Source: Cladorhizidae sp. MBARI D1340-BT2 (taxonomy: Eukaryota; Porifera; Demospongiae; Poecilosclerida; Cladorhizidae). Taken from it: a DNA stretch of 64,000 nt. The notes under the pieces were generated by a model, which worked only from the letters and a program-made list of their open reading frames with translations, did not search any database and had not been told where the DNA came from. Where the stretch lies: assembly GCA_028752905.1 (NCBI GenBank), contig JAQNBH010000003.1, positions 31,180,722 to 31,244,721 of the forward strand, in the 5' to 3' direction. The position numbers were made by a program, and so were the translations under genes. How positions within the stretch are numbered: position 1 is the first letter of the stretch; every line of letters begins with the position of its first letter. Below are positions 24,150 to 38,030 of this stretch, one piece after another.

Positions 24150-24989
24150 ATGTAGGCCTGAGCATCTAGTCATTATTTGTGATGAATGCTAGAGCATCTA
24201 GTCATTATTCCTGATGAAGACTAGAGCATCTAGTCATTATTCCTGATGAAGGCTACAGCATCTAGTCATTATTCCTGATGAAGACTAGAGCATCTAGTCA
24301 TTATTCCTGATGAAGATTAGAGCATCTAGTCATTATTCCTGATGAAGACTAGAGCATCTAGTCATTATTCCAGATGAAGGCTAGAGCATCTAGTCATTAT
24401 TCCTTATGAAGACTAGAGCATCTAGTCATTATTCCTGATGAAGACTAGAGCATCTAGTCATTAATCCTGATGAAAGCTAGAGCATCTAGTCATTATTCCT
24501 GATGAAGGCTAGAGCATCTAGTCATTATTCCTGATGAAGTCTAGAGCATCTATTCATTATTCCTGATGAAGGCTAGAGCATCTAGTCGTTATTCCTGGTG
24601 AAGGCTAGAGCATATAGTCATTATTCATGGTAAAGTCTATATAGAGCATCTAGTCATTACTCCTGGTCAAGGCTAGAGTATCTAGTCATTATTCCTGATG
24701 AAGGCTAGAGCATCTAATCATTATTCCTGATGAAGGCTAGGGCATCTAGTCATTATTCCTGATGAAGACTAAAGCATCTAGTCGTTATTACTGTTGAAGG
24801 CTAGAGCATCTAGTCATTATTACTGATGAAGGCCTGAGCATCTAGTCATTATTTCTGATGAAGGATATATAGAGCATCTAGTCATTATTCCTGATGAAGG
24901 CTAGGGCATCTAGTCATTATTCCTGATGAAGACTAGCACATTTAGTCATTATTACTGATGAAGGCTAGAGCATCTAGTCATTATTCCTG
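24150..24989. repeat. HOR beta, shortened unit, 840 bp
   Basis: This copies the preceding 991-bp unit but lacks 151 bp, which equals four 32-bp monomers plus one 23-bp monomer (the GTCCTGAGC, GGCCTGAGC and CCTTATG group). The seam near 24,715 carries a private TCTAATCAT change. It also has private GAATGCTAG near 24,186 and TAAAGTCTATATAG near 24,634, so it is a distinct copy and not a display of the same one. Confidence 0.9.
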
Positions 24990-27900
24990 ATGTAGGCCTG
25001 AGCATCTAGTCATTATTTGTGATGAAGGCTAGAGCATCTAGTCATTATTCCTGATGAAGACTAGAGCATCTAGTCATTATTCCTGATGAAGGCTACAGCA
25101 TCTAGTCATTATTCCTGATGAAGACTAGAGCATCTAGTCATTATTCCTGATGAAGATTAGAGCATCTAGTCATTATTCCTGATGAAGACTAGAGCATCTA
25201 GTCATTATTCCAGATGAAGGCTAGAGCATCTAGTCATTATTCCTTATGAAGACTAGAGCATCTAGTCATTATTCCTGATGAAGACTAGAGCATCTAGTCA
25301 TTAATCCTGATGAAAGCTAGAGCATCTAGTCATTATTCCTGATGAAGGCTAGAGCATCTAGTCATTATTCCTGATGAAGTCTAGAGCATCTATTCATTAT
25401 TCCTGATGAAGGCTTGAGCATCTAGTCGTTATTCCTGGTGAAGGCTAGAGCATATAGTCATTATTCATGGTAAAGGCTATATAGAGCATCTAGTCATTAC
25501 TCCTGGTCAAGGCTAGAGTATCTAGTCATTATTCCTGATGAAGGCTAGAGCATCTAGTCATTATTCCTGATGAAGGCTAGAGCATCTAGTCATTATTCCT
25601 GATGAAGTCCTGAGCATCTGGTCATTATTCCTGATGAAGGCCTGAGCATCTAGTCATTATTTCTGATGAAGGCTAGTCATTATTCCTTATGAAGGCTAGA
25701 GCATCTAGTCATTATTCCTGATGAAGGCTAGGGCATCTAGTCATTATTCCTGATGAAGACTAAAGCATCTAGTCGTTATTACTGTTGAAGGCTAGAGCAT
25801 CTAGTCATTATTACTGATGAAGGCCTGAGCATCTAGTCATTATTTCTGATGAAGGATATATAGAGCATCTAGTCATTATTCCTGATGAAGGCTAGGGCAT
25901 CTAGTCATTATTCCTGATGAAGACTAGCACATTTAGTCATTATTTGTGATGAAGGCTAGAGCATCTGGTCATTATTCCTGATGAAGGCTAGAGCATCTAG
26001 TCATTATTCCTGATGAAGGCTACAGCATCTCCTGATGAAGACTAGAGAATCTAGTCATTATTCCTGATGAAGGCTAGAGCATCTAGTCATTATTCCTGTT
26101 GAAGGCTAGAGCATCTAGTAATTATTCCTGATGAAGGCTAGAGCATCTAGTCATTATTCCTGATGAAGGCTAGAGCATCTAGTCATTATTCCTGATGAAG
26201 GCTAGAGCATCTAGTAATTATTCCTGCTGAAGGCTAGTCATTATTCCTTAAGAAAGCTAGAGCATCTAGTCATTATTCCTGATGAAGGCTAGGGCATCTA
26301 GTCATTATTCCTGATGAAGACTAGAGCATCTAGTCGTTATTACTGATGTAGGCTAGAGCATCTAGTCATTATTCCTGATGAAGGCCTGAGCATCTAGTCA
26401 TTATTTCTGATGAAGGCTAGAGCATCTAGTCATTATTCCTGATGAAGGCTAGGGCATCTACTCATTATTCTTGATGAAGACTAGAGCATCTAGTCATTAT
26501 TACTGATGAAGGCTAGAGCATCTAGTCATTATTCCTGATGAAGGCCTGAGCATCTAGTCATTATTTGTGATGAAGGCTAGAGCATCTGTCATTATTCCTG
26601 ATGAAGACTAGAGCATCTAGTCATTATTCCTGATGAAGGCTACAGCGTCTAGTCATTATTCTTGATGAAGACTTGAGCATCTAGTCATTATTCCTGATGA
26701 AGACTAGAGCATCTAGTCATTAATCCTGATGAAGACTAGAGCATCTAGTCATTATTCCAGATGAAGGCTAGAGCATCTAGTCATTATTCCTGATGAAGAC
26801 TACAGCATCTAGTCATTATTCCTGATGAAGACTAGAGCATCTAGTCATTAATCCTGATGAAGGCTAGAGCATCTAGTCATTATTCCTGATGAAGACAAGA
26901 GCATCTATTCATTATTCCTGATGAAGGCTAGGTCATTATTCCTGATGAAGTCTAGAGCATCTATTCATTATTCCTGATGAAGGCTAGAGCATCTAGTCGT
27001 TATTCCTGGTGAAGGCTAGAGCATATAGTCATTATTCATGGTAAAGGCTATATAGAGCATCTAGTCATTATTCCTGGTCAAGGCTAGAGCATCTAGTCAT
27101 TATTCCTGATGAAGGCTAGAGCATCTAGTCATTATTCCTGATGAAGGCTAGAGCATCTAGTCATTATTCCTGATGAAGTCCTGAGCATCTGGTCATTATT
27201 CCTGATGAAGGCCTGAGCATCTAGTCATTATTACTGATGAAGGCTAGAGCATCTAGTCATTATTCCTGATGAAGGCTAGAGCATCTAGTCATTATTCCTG
27301 ATGAAGGCTAGAGCATCTAGTCATTATTCATGATGAAGGCTAGAGAATCTAGTCATTATTTCTAATGAAGTCTAGAGCATCTATTAATGAAGGCCAGAGC
27401 ACCTAGTCATTATTCCTGATGAAGGTTAGAGCATCTAGTCATGAAGACTAGAGCATCTAGTCATTATTCCTGATGAAGACTAGAGCATCTAGTCATTATT
27501 CCTGATGAAGGCTAGAGCATCTAGTCATTATTCGTGATGAATGCAAGAGCATCTAGTCATTATTCCTGATGAGGGCTAGGTCATTATTTCTGATGAAGGC
27601 TAGAGCATCTAGTCATTATTCCTGATGAAGGCTAGAGCATCTAGTCATTATTCCTGATGAAGGCTAGTCGTTATTCCTGGTGAAGGCTAGACCATCTATT
27701 CAATATTCCTGGTGAAGGCTATATAGAGCATATAATCATTATTCCTGGTGAAAGCTAGTCATTATTCCTGATGAAGGCTAGAGCATCTAGTCATTATTCC
27801 TGGTGAAGGCTAGAGCATCTAGTCAATATTCCTGTTGAAGGCTATATAGAGCATCTAGTCATTATTCCTGGTGAAGGCTAGAGCATCTAGTCATTATTCC

Positions 27901-30900
27901 TGATGAAGGCTAGTGCATCTAGTCATTATTCCAGATGAAGGCCTGAGCATCTAGTCATTATTTCAGATGAAGGGGCTAGAGCACCTAGTCATTATTCCTG
28001 ATGAAGGCTAGGTCATTATTCCTGATGAAGGCTAGAGCATCTAGTCATTATTCCTGATGAAGGCTACAGCATCTAGTCATTATTCCTGATGAAGTCTAGA
28101 GCAACTAGAGCAACTAGTTATTATTTCTAATGCACGCTAGAGCATCTAGTCATTATTCCTGATGGAGGCTAGAGCATGTAGTCATTATTCCTGATGGAGG
28201 CTAGAGCATCTAGTCATTATCCTGATGAAGGCTAGAGCATCTAGTCATTATTCCTGATGATGGATAGACCATCTAGACATTATTCCTGATGAAGGCTAGA
28301 GCATCTAGTCATTATTCCTGATGAAGGCTAGAGCATCTAGTCATTATTATGGTGAAGGCTATATAGAGCATCTTGTCATTATTCCTGGTGAAGGCTAGAG
28401 CATCTAGTCATTATTCCTGTTGTAGGCTGGAGCATCTAGTCATTATTCCTGATGAAGGCTAGCATCTAGTCATTATTCCTGATGAAGGCTAGAGCATCTA
28501 GTCATTATTTCTAATGAAGGCTAGATCATCTAGTAATGAAGGCCAGAGCACCTAGTTATTATTCCTGATTAAGGATAGAGCATCTAGTCATTATTCCTGA
28601 TGAAGGCTAGAGCATCTAATCATTATTCCTGATGAAGGTTAAAGCATCTAGTCATTATTCCTGATAAAGGCAAGAGCATCTAGAACATCTAGCAATTATT
28701 TCTAATGAAGGCTAGAGCATCTAGTCATTATTCCTGATGGACGCTAGTCATTATTACTGATGAAGGCTAGAGCTTATAGTCATTATTCCTAATGAAGACT
28801 AGAGCATCTAGTCATTATTCCTGATGAAGGCTAGAGTATCTAGTCATTATACCTGATGAAGGCTACAGCATCTAGTCATTATTCCTGATGAAGGCTAGAA
28901 CATCTAGTCATTATTCCTGATGAAGGCTAGAGAATCTAGTCATTAATCATGATGAAGGCTAGAGCATCTAGTCATTATTCCTGGTGAAGGCTAGAACATA
29001 TAGTTATTAATGCTGGTGAAGGCTATATAGAGCATCTAGTCATTATTCCTGATGAAGGCTAGAGCATCTAGTCATTATTTCTTATGAAGCTAGAGCATCT
29101 AGTAATGAAGGCCAGAGCTCCTAGTCATTATTCCTGATGAAGGATAGAGCATCTAGTCATTATTCCTGATGAAGGCTAGAGCATCTAGTCATTATTCCTG
29201 ATAAAGGCCTGAGCATCTAGTAATGAAGGCTAGAGCATCTAGTAATGAAGGCCAGAGCACCTAGTCATTATACCTAATGAAGGTTAGAGCATCTAGTCAT
29301 TATTCCTGATGAAGGCTAGAGCAACTAGAGCATCTAGTTATTATTTCTAATGAAGGCTAGAGCATCTAGTCATTATTCCTGATGAAGGCTAGAGCATCTA
29401 GTCATTATTCCTGATGAAGGCTAGAGCATCTAGTCATTATTCCTGATGAAGGCTAGAGCATCTAGTCATTATTCCTGATGAAGGCTGGAGCATCTAGTCA
29501 ATATTCCTGATGAAGGCTAAAGCATCTAGTCATTATTCCTGATGAAGGCTAGTCTAGAGCATCTAGTCATTATTCCTGATGACTAGAGCATCTAGTAATT
29601 ATTCCTCATAGTCATTACTCTTGATGAAGACTGGAGTATCTAGTCATTATTCCTGATGAAGGCTAGAGCATCTAGTCATTATTCCTGATGAAGGCTAGAG
29701 CATCTAGTAATTATTCCTGATCAAGCTATAGCACCTAGTCATTATTCCTGATGAAGGCTGGAGCTTCTAGTCAATATTCCTGATGATGGCTAGAGCATCT
29801 AGTCATTAGTCCTGATGAAGGCTAGAGCATCTAGTCATTATTCCTGATGACTAGAGCATCTAGTCGTTATTCCTGAAAGTTATGTTTCCTGATAAAGGCT
29901 GGAGCATCTAGTCATTATTCTGATGAAGGATAGAGCATTTAGTCATTATTCCTGATGAAGGCTAGAGCATCTAGTCATTATTCCTTGATGAAGGCTAGAG
30001 CATCTAGTTATTATTCCTTGATGAAGGCTAGAGCATCTAGTCATTATTCCTGATGAAGGTCAGAGCATCTAGTCATTATTCTGATGAAGGCTAGAGAATT
30101 TAGTCATTATTCCTGATGAAGGCTAGAGCATCTAGTCATTATTTCTGATGAAGGCTAGAGCATCTAGTCATTATTCCAGATGAAGGCTAGAGCATCTAGT
30201 CATTATTCCTGATGAAGGCTAGAGTTTCTATTCATTATTCCTGATGAAGGCTAGAGCATCTAGTCATTATTCCTGATGAAGGCTAGAGCATCTAGTCATT
30301 ATTCCTGATGAAGGCTGGAGTATCTAGTCAATATTCCTGATGAAGGCTAGAGCATCTAGTCATTATTCCTAATGAAGGTTAGGCTAGATCATCTAGTCAT
30401 TATTCCTGATGACTAGAGCATCAGTTATTCTAGTATTATTCCTGATGACTAGAGCAACTAGTCATTATTCCTGATCGTCATTATCCTGATGAAGGCTGGA
30501 GCATCTAGTCATTATTCCTTGATGAAGGCTAGAGCACCTACTCATTATTCCTTATGAAGGTCAGAGCATCTAGTCATTATTCCTGATGATGGCTAGAGCA
30601 TCTAGTCATTAGTCCTGATGAAGGCTAGATTATCTAGTCATTATTCCTGATGACTAGAGCATCTAGTCATTATTCCTGATAATTATTATTCCTGATGAAG
30701 GCTGGAGCTTCTAGTCATTATTCCTGATGAAGGCTAGAGTATTTAGTCATTATTCCTGATGAAGGCAGACCATCTAGTCATTATTCCTTGATGAAGGCTA
30801 GAGCATCTAGTTATTATTCCTTGATGAATGCTAGAGCATCTAGTCATTATTCCTGATGAAGGTCAGAGAATCTAGTCATTATTCCTGATGAAGCCTAGTC

Positions 30901-33426
30901 ATTATTTATGATGAAGGCTGGAGCATATAGTCAATATTCCTGATGAAGGAGTCATTATTCCTGATGAAGGCTGGAGCATCTAGTCATTAAGGCTGGAGCA
31001 TCTAGTCATTATTCCTGATGAAGACTAGAGCATCTAGTCATTATTCCTGATGAAGGCTAGAGCATCTAGTAATTATTCCTGATTAAGGCTATAGACATTA
31101 TTCCTGATGAAGGCTAGAGCATCTAGTCATTATTCCTGATGAAGGCTAGAGCATCTAGTCATTATTCCTGATGAAGGCTAGAGCATCTAGTCATTATCCT
31201 GATGAAGGCCACAGCATCTAGTCATTATTCCTGATGAAGGCTAGAGCACCTAGTCATTATTCCTGATGAAGGCTAGAACACCTAGTCATTATTCCTGATG
31301 AAGGCTAGAGAATATAGTCATTATTGCTGATGAAGGCTAGAGCATCTAGTCATTATTCCTGATGAAGGCTAGAGCATCTAGTCATTATTCCTGATGAAGG
31401 CTAGAGCACCTAGTCATTATTCCTGATGAAGGCTAGAGCATCTAGTCATTATTCCTGATGAAGGCTAGAGCATCTAGTCATTATTCCTGATGAAGGCTAG
31501 AGCATCTAGTCATTATTCCTGATGAAGGCTAGAGCATCTAGTCATTATTCCTGATAAAGGCTAGAGCATCTAGTCATTATTCCTGATCAAGGATAGAGCA
31601 TCTAGTCATTATTCCTGATGAAGGATAGATCATCTAGTCATTATTCCTGATGAAGGCTGGAGTATCTAGTCAATATTCCTGATGAAGGCTAGAGCATTTA
31701 GTCATTATTCCTACTGAAGGCTAGGCTAGAGCATCTAGTCATTATTCCTGATGACTAGAGCATCTAGTCATTATTCCTGATGACTAGAGCATCTAGTCAT
31801 TATTCCTGATAGTCATTATTCCTGATGAAGGCTGGAGCATGTAGTCATTATTCCTAATGAAGGCTAGACATCTGGTCATTATTCCTTGATGAAGGTTAGA
31901 GCATCTAGTCATTATTCCTTGATGAAGGCTACAGCATCTTGTCATTATTCCTGATGAAAGTCAGAGCATCTAATCATTATTCATTGATGAAGGCTAGAGC
32001 ACCTAGTCATTATTCCTGATGAAGGTCAGAGCATCTAGTCATTATTCCTGATGATGGCAAGAGCATCTAGTCATTAGTCCTGATGAAGACTAGAGCATCT
32101 AATCATTATTCCTGATGACTAGTGCATCTAGTCATTATTCCTGGTAGTTATTATTCCTGGGAGCTTCTAGTCATTATTCCTGATGAAGGCTAGAGCATTT
32201 AGTCATTATTCCTAAGCATCTAGTCATTATTCCTTGATGAAAGCTAGAGCATCTAGTTATTATTCCTTGATGATTATTCCTGATGAAGGTCAGAGCATCT
32301 AGTCATTATTCCTGATGAAGGCTAGAGCACCTAGTCATTATTTATGATGAAGGATTCCTGATGAAGGCTAGAGCATCTAGTCATTATTCCTGATGAAGGC
32401 TAGAGCATCTAGTCATTATTCCTGATGAAGGCTAGTACACCTAGTCATTATTCCTGATGAAGGCTAGAGCATCTAGTCATTATTGCTGATGAAGGCTAGA
32501 GCATCTAGTCATTATTCCTGATGAAGGCTAGAGCACCTAGTCATTATTGCTGATGAAGGCTAGAGCATCTAGTCATTATTCCTGATGAAGGTTAGAGCAT
32601 CTAGTCATTATCCTGATGAAGGCCACAGCATCTAGTCATTATTCCTGATGAAGGCTAGAGCACCTAGTCATTATTCCAGATGAAGGCTAGAGCATCTAGT
32701 CATTATTCCTGATGAAGGCTAGAGTTTCTAGTCATTATTCCTGATGAAGGCTAGAGCATCTAGTCATTATTCCTGATGAAGGCTAGAGCATCTAGTCATT
32801 ATTCCTAATGAAGGTTAGGCTAGATCATCTAGTCATTATTCCTGATGACTAGAGCATCAGTTATTCTAGTATTATTCCTGATGACTAGAGCAACTAGTCA
32901 TTATTCCTGATCGTCATTATCCTGATGAAGGTTGGAGCATCTAGTCATTATTCCTTGATAAAGGCTAGAGCATCTAGTCATTATTCCTGATGAAAGTCAG
33001 AGCATCTAGTCATTATTCATTGATGAAGGCTAGAGCATCTAGTTATTATTCCTGATGAAGGCTAGAGCATCTAGTCATTATTCCTGATGAAGGCTAGAGA
33101 ATCTAGTCATTATTCCTGGTGAAGGCTAGGTCATTATTCCTGATGAAGGGTAGAGCATCTAGTCATTATTCCTGATGAAGGCTAGAGCATCTAGTCATTA
33201 TTCCTGATGAAGGCTACAGCATCTAGTCATTATTCCTGATGAAGGCTAGAGCATCTAGTCATTATTCCTGGAGCATCTAGTCATAGTCATTATTTCTGAT
33301 GAAGGCTAGAGCATCTAGTCATTATTCCTGATGAAGGCTAGGGCATCTAGTCATTATTCTTGATGAAGACTAGAGCATCTAGTCTTTATTACTGATGAAG
33401 GCTAGAGCATCTAGTCATTATTCCTG
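24990..33426. repeat. Superunit 2 (beta + gamma), 8,437 bp
   Basis: Beta occupies about the first kilobase. From 25,940 it passes into gamma through AGCACATTTAG joined directly to TTTGTGATG. Gamma matches superunit 1 at offsets 9,367 (18,201 to 27,568), 10,149 (18.6 to 20.9 kb) and 10,259-10,268 (21.6 to 23.2 kb). It contains the 0.78-kb stretch near 27.66-28.45 kb with GACCATCTATTCAATATTCC that is missing from superunit 1. It lacks the 75 bp with CTAGCCATCTAG present in superunits 1 and 3. GAAAGTTATGTTTCC is at 29,875. Confidence 0.87.
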
Positions 33427-34417
33427 ATGTAGGCCTGAGCATCTAGTCATTATTTGTGATGAAGGCTAGAGCATCTAGTCATTATTCCTGATGAAGACTA
33501 GAGCATCTAGACATTATTCCTGATGAAGGCTACAGCATCTAGTCATTATTCCTGATGAAGACTAGAGCATCTAGTCATTATTCCTGATGAAGATTAGAGC
33601 ATCTAGTCATTATTCCTGATGAAGACTAGAGCATCTAGTCATTATTCCAGATGAAGGCTAGAGCATCTAGTCATTATTCCTTATGAAGACTAGAGCATCT
33701 AGTCATTATTCCTGATGAAGACTAGAGCATCTAGTCATTAATCCTGATGAAAGCTAGAGCATCTAGTCATTATTCCTGATGAAGGCTAGAGCATCTAGTC
33801 ATTATTCCTGATGAAGTCTAGAGCATCTATTCATTATTCCTGATGAAGGCTAGAGCATCTAGTCGTTATTCCTGGTGAAGGCTAGAGCATATAGTCATTA
33901 TTCATGGTAAAGGCTATATAGAGCATCTAGTCATTACTCCTGGTCAAGGCTAGAGTATCTAGTCATTATTCCTGATGAAGGCTAGAGCATCTAGTCATTA
34001 TTCCTGATGAAGGCTAGAGCATCTAGTCATTATTCCTGATGAAGTCCTGAGCATCTGGTCATTATTCCTGATGAAGGCCTGAGCATCTAGTCATTATTTC
34101 TGATGAAGGCTAGTCATTATTCCTTATGAAGGCTAGAGCATCTAGTCATTATTCCTGATGAAGGCTAGGGCATCTAGTCATTATTCCTGATGAAGACTAA
34201 AGCATCTAGTCGTTATTACTGTTGAAGGCTAGAGCATCTAGTCATTATTACTGATGAAGGCCTGAGCATCTAGTCATTATTTCTGATGAAGGATATATAG
34301 AGCATCTAGTCATTATTCCTGATGAAGGCTAGGGCATCTAGTCATTATTCCTGATGAAGACTAGCACATTTAGTCATTATTACTGATGAAGGCTAGAGCA
34401 TCTAGTCATTATTCCTG
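33427..34417. repeat. HOR beta, 991 bp, tandem with the next beta
   Basis: Same variant order and same length as 23,159-24,149, lying exactly 10,268 bp downstream of it. Private changes include CTAGACATTATTCC near 33,510. The following beta, from 34,418, has a 1-bp deletion (TTCTTATGAAG for TTCCTTATGAAG) near 34,669, so the CATTACTCC markers are 990 bp apart (33,932 and 34,922) while the unit starts are 991 bp apart. Confidence 0.9.
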
Positions 34418-37400
34418 ATGTAGGCCTGAGCATCTAGTCATTATTTGTGATGAAGGCTAGAGCATCTAGTCATTATTCCTGATGAAGACTAGAGCATCTA
34501 TTAATTATTCCTGATGAAGGCTACAGCATCTAGTCATTATTCCTGATGAAGACTAGAGCATCTAGTCATTATTCCTGATGAAGATTAGAGCATCTAGTCA
34601 TTATTCCTGATGAAGACTAGAGCATCTAGTCATTATTCCAGATGAAGGCTAGAGCATCTAGTCATTATTCTTATGAAGACTAGAGCATCTAGTCATTATT
34701 CCTGATGAAGACTAGAGCATCTAGTCATTAATCCTGATGAAAGCTAGAGCATCTAGTCATTATTCCTGATGAAGGCTAGAGCATCTAGTCATTATTCCTG
34801 ATGAAGTCTAGAGCATCTATTCATTATTCCTGATGAAGGCTAGAGCATCTAGTCGTTATTCCTGGTGAAGGCTAGAGCATATAGTCATTATTCATGGTAA
34901 AGGCTATATAGAGCATCTAGTCATTACTCCTGGTCAAGGCTAGAGTATCTAGTCATTATTCCTGATGAAGGCTAGAGCATCTAGTCATTATTCCTGATGA
35001 AGGCTAGAGCATCTAGTCATTATTCCTGATGAAGTCCTGAGCATCTGGTCATTATTCCTGATGAAGGCCTGAGCATCTAGTCATTATTTCTGATGAAGGC
35101 TAGTCATTATTCCTTATGAAGGCTAGAGCATCTAGTCATTATTCCTGATGAAGGATAGGGCATCTAGTCATTATTCCTGATGAAGACTAAAGCATCTAGT
35201 CGTTATTACTGTTGAAGGCTAGAGCATCTAGTCATTATTACTGATGAAGGCCTGAGCATCTAGTCATTATTTCTGATGAAGGATATATAGAGCATCTAGT
35301 CATTATTCCTGATGAAGGCTAGGGCATCTAGTCATTATTCCTGATGAAGACTAGCACATTTAGTCATTATTTGTGATGAAGGCTAGAGCATCTGGTCATT
35401 ATTCCTGATGAAGGCTAGAGCATCTAGTCATTATTCCTGATGAAGGCTACAGCATCTCCTGATGAAGACTAGAGCATCTAGTCATTATTCCTGATGAAGG
35501 CTAGAGCATCTAGTCATTATTCCTGTTGAAGGCTAGAGCATCTAGTAATTATTCCTGATGAAGGCTAGAGCATCTAGTCATTATTCCTGATGAAGGCTAG
35601 AGCATCTAGTCATTATTCCTGATGAAGGCTAGAGCATCTAGTAATTATTCCTGCTGAAGGCTAGTCATTATTCCTTAAGAAAGCTAGAGCATCTAGTCAT
35701 TATTCCTGATGAAGGCTAGGGCATCTAGTCATTATTCCTGATGAAGACTAGAGCATCTAGTCGTTATTACTGATGTAGGCTAGAGCATCTAGTCATTATT
35801 CCTGATGAAGGCCTGAGCATCTAGTCATTATTTGTGATGAAGGCTAGAGCATCTGTCATTATTCCTGATGAAGACTAGAGCATCTAGTCATTATTCCTGA
35901 TGAAGGCTACAGCGTCTAGTCATTATTCTTGATGAAGACTAGAGCATCTAGTCATTATTCCTGATGAAGACTAGAGCATCTAGTCATTAATCCTGATGAA
36001 GACTAGAGCATCTAGTCATTATTCCAGATGAAGGCTAGAGCATCTAGTCATTAATCCTGATGAAGGCTAGAGCATCTAGTCATTATTCCTGATGAAGACA
36101 AGAGCATCTATTCATTATTCCTGATGAAGGCTAGGTCATTATTCCTGATGAAGTCTAGAGCATCTATTCATTATTCCTGATGAAGGCTTGAGCATCTAGT
36201 CGTTATTCCTGGTGAAGGCTAGAGCATATAGTCATTATTCATGGTAAAGGCTATATAGAGCATCTAGTCATTATTCCTGGTCAAGGCTAGAGCATCTAGT
36301 CATTATTCCTGATGAAGGCTAGAGCATCTAGTCATTATTCCTGATGAAGGCTAGAGCATCTAGTCATTATTCCTGATGAAGGCCTGAGCATCTAGTCATT
36401 ATTACTGATGAAGGCTAGAGCATCTAGTCATTATTCCTGATGAAGGCTAGAGCATCTAGTCATTATTCCTGATGAAGGCTAGAGCATCTAGTCATTATTC
36501 ATGATGAAGGCTAGAGAATCTAGTCATTATTTCTAATGAAGTCTAGAGCATCTATTAATGAAGGCCAGAGCACCTAGTCATTATTCCTGATGAAGGTTAG
36601 AGCATCTAGTCATGAAGACTAGAGCATCTAGTCATTATTCCTGATGAAGACTAGAGCATCTAGTCATTATTCCTGATGAAGGCTAGAGCATCTAGTCATT
36701 ATTCCTGATGAATGCAAGAGCATCTAGTCATTATTCCTGATGAGGGCTAGGTCATTATTCCTGATGAAGGCTAGAGCATCTAGTCATTATTCCTGATGAA
36801 GGCTAGAGCATCTAGTCATTATTCCTGATGAAGGCTAGTCGTTATTCCTGGTGAAGGCTAGACCATCTATTCAATATTCCTGGTGAAGGCTATATAGAGC
36901 ATATAATCATTATTCCTGGTGAAAGCTAGTCATTATTCCTGATGAAGGCTAGAGCATCTAGTCATTATTCCTGGTGAAGGCTAGAGCATCTAGTCAATAT
37001 TCCTGTTGAAGGCTATATAGAGCATCTAGTCATTATTCCTGGTGAAGGCTAGAGCATCTAGTCATTATTCCTGATGAAGGCTAGTGCATCTAGTCATTAT
37101 TCCAGATGAAGGCCTGAGCATCTAGTCATTATTTCAGATGAAGGGGCTAGAGCACCTAGTCATTATTCCTGATGAAGGCTAGGTCATTATTCCTGATGAA
37201 GGCTAGAGCATCTAGTCATTATTCCTGATGAAGGCTACAGCATCTAGTCATTATTCCTGATGAAGTCTAGAGCAACTAGAGCAACTAGTTATTATTTCTA
37301 ATGCAGGCTAGAGCATCTAGTCATTATTCCTGATGGAGGCTAGAGCATGTAGTCATTATTCCTGATGGAGGCTAGAGCATCTAGTCATTATTCCTGATGA

Positions 37401-38030
37401 AGGCTAGAGCATCTAGTCATTATTCCTGATGATGGATAGACCATCTAGACATTATTCCTGATGAAGGCTAGAGCATCTAGTCATTATTCCTGATGAAGGC
37501 TAGAGCATCTAGTCATTATTATGGTGAAGGCTATATAGAGCATCTTGTCATTATTCCTGGTGAAGGCTAGAGCATCTAGTCATTATTCCTGTTGTAGGCT
37601 GGAGCATCTAGTCATTATTCCTGATGAAGGCTAGCATCTAGTCATTATTCCTGATGAAGACTAGAGCATCTAGTCATTATTTCTAATGAAGGCTAGATCA
37701 TCTAGTAATGAAGGCCAGAGCACCTAGTTATTATTCCTGATTAAGGATAGAGCATCTAGTCATTATTCCTGATGAAGGCTAGAGCATCTAATCATTATTC
37801 CTGTTGAAGGCCTGAGCATCTAGTAATGAAGGCTAGCCATCTAGTAATGAAGGCCAGAGCACCTATTCATTATTCCTTATGAAGGTTAAAGCATCTAGTC
37901 ATTATTCCTGATAAAGGCAAGAGCATCTAGAACATCTAGTAATTATTTCTAATGAAGGCTAGAGCATCTAGTCATTATTCCTGATGGACGCTAGTCATTA
38001 TTACTGATGAAGGCTAGAGCTTATAGTCAT
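34418..38030. repeat. Superunit 3 (beta + partial gamma)
   Basis: Beta, then gamma matching superunit 2 at offset 9,171 (27,568 to 36,739; 27,691 to 36,862). It carries both the 0.78-kb block shared only with superunit 2 (GACCATCTATTCAATATTCC at 36,860) and the 75-bp CTAGCCATCTAG block shared only with superunit 1 (37,807-37,890). Compared with superunit 2 it has lost several monomers around 35.8-36.4 kb. The match ends at GAGCTTATAGTCATTATCC near 38,030, where superunits 1 and 2 continue differently. Confidence 0.84.
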
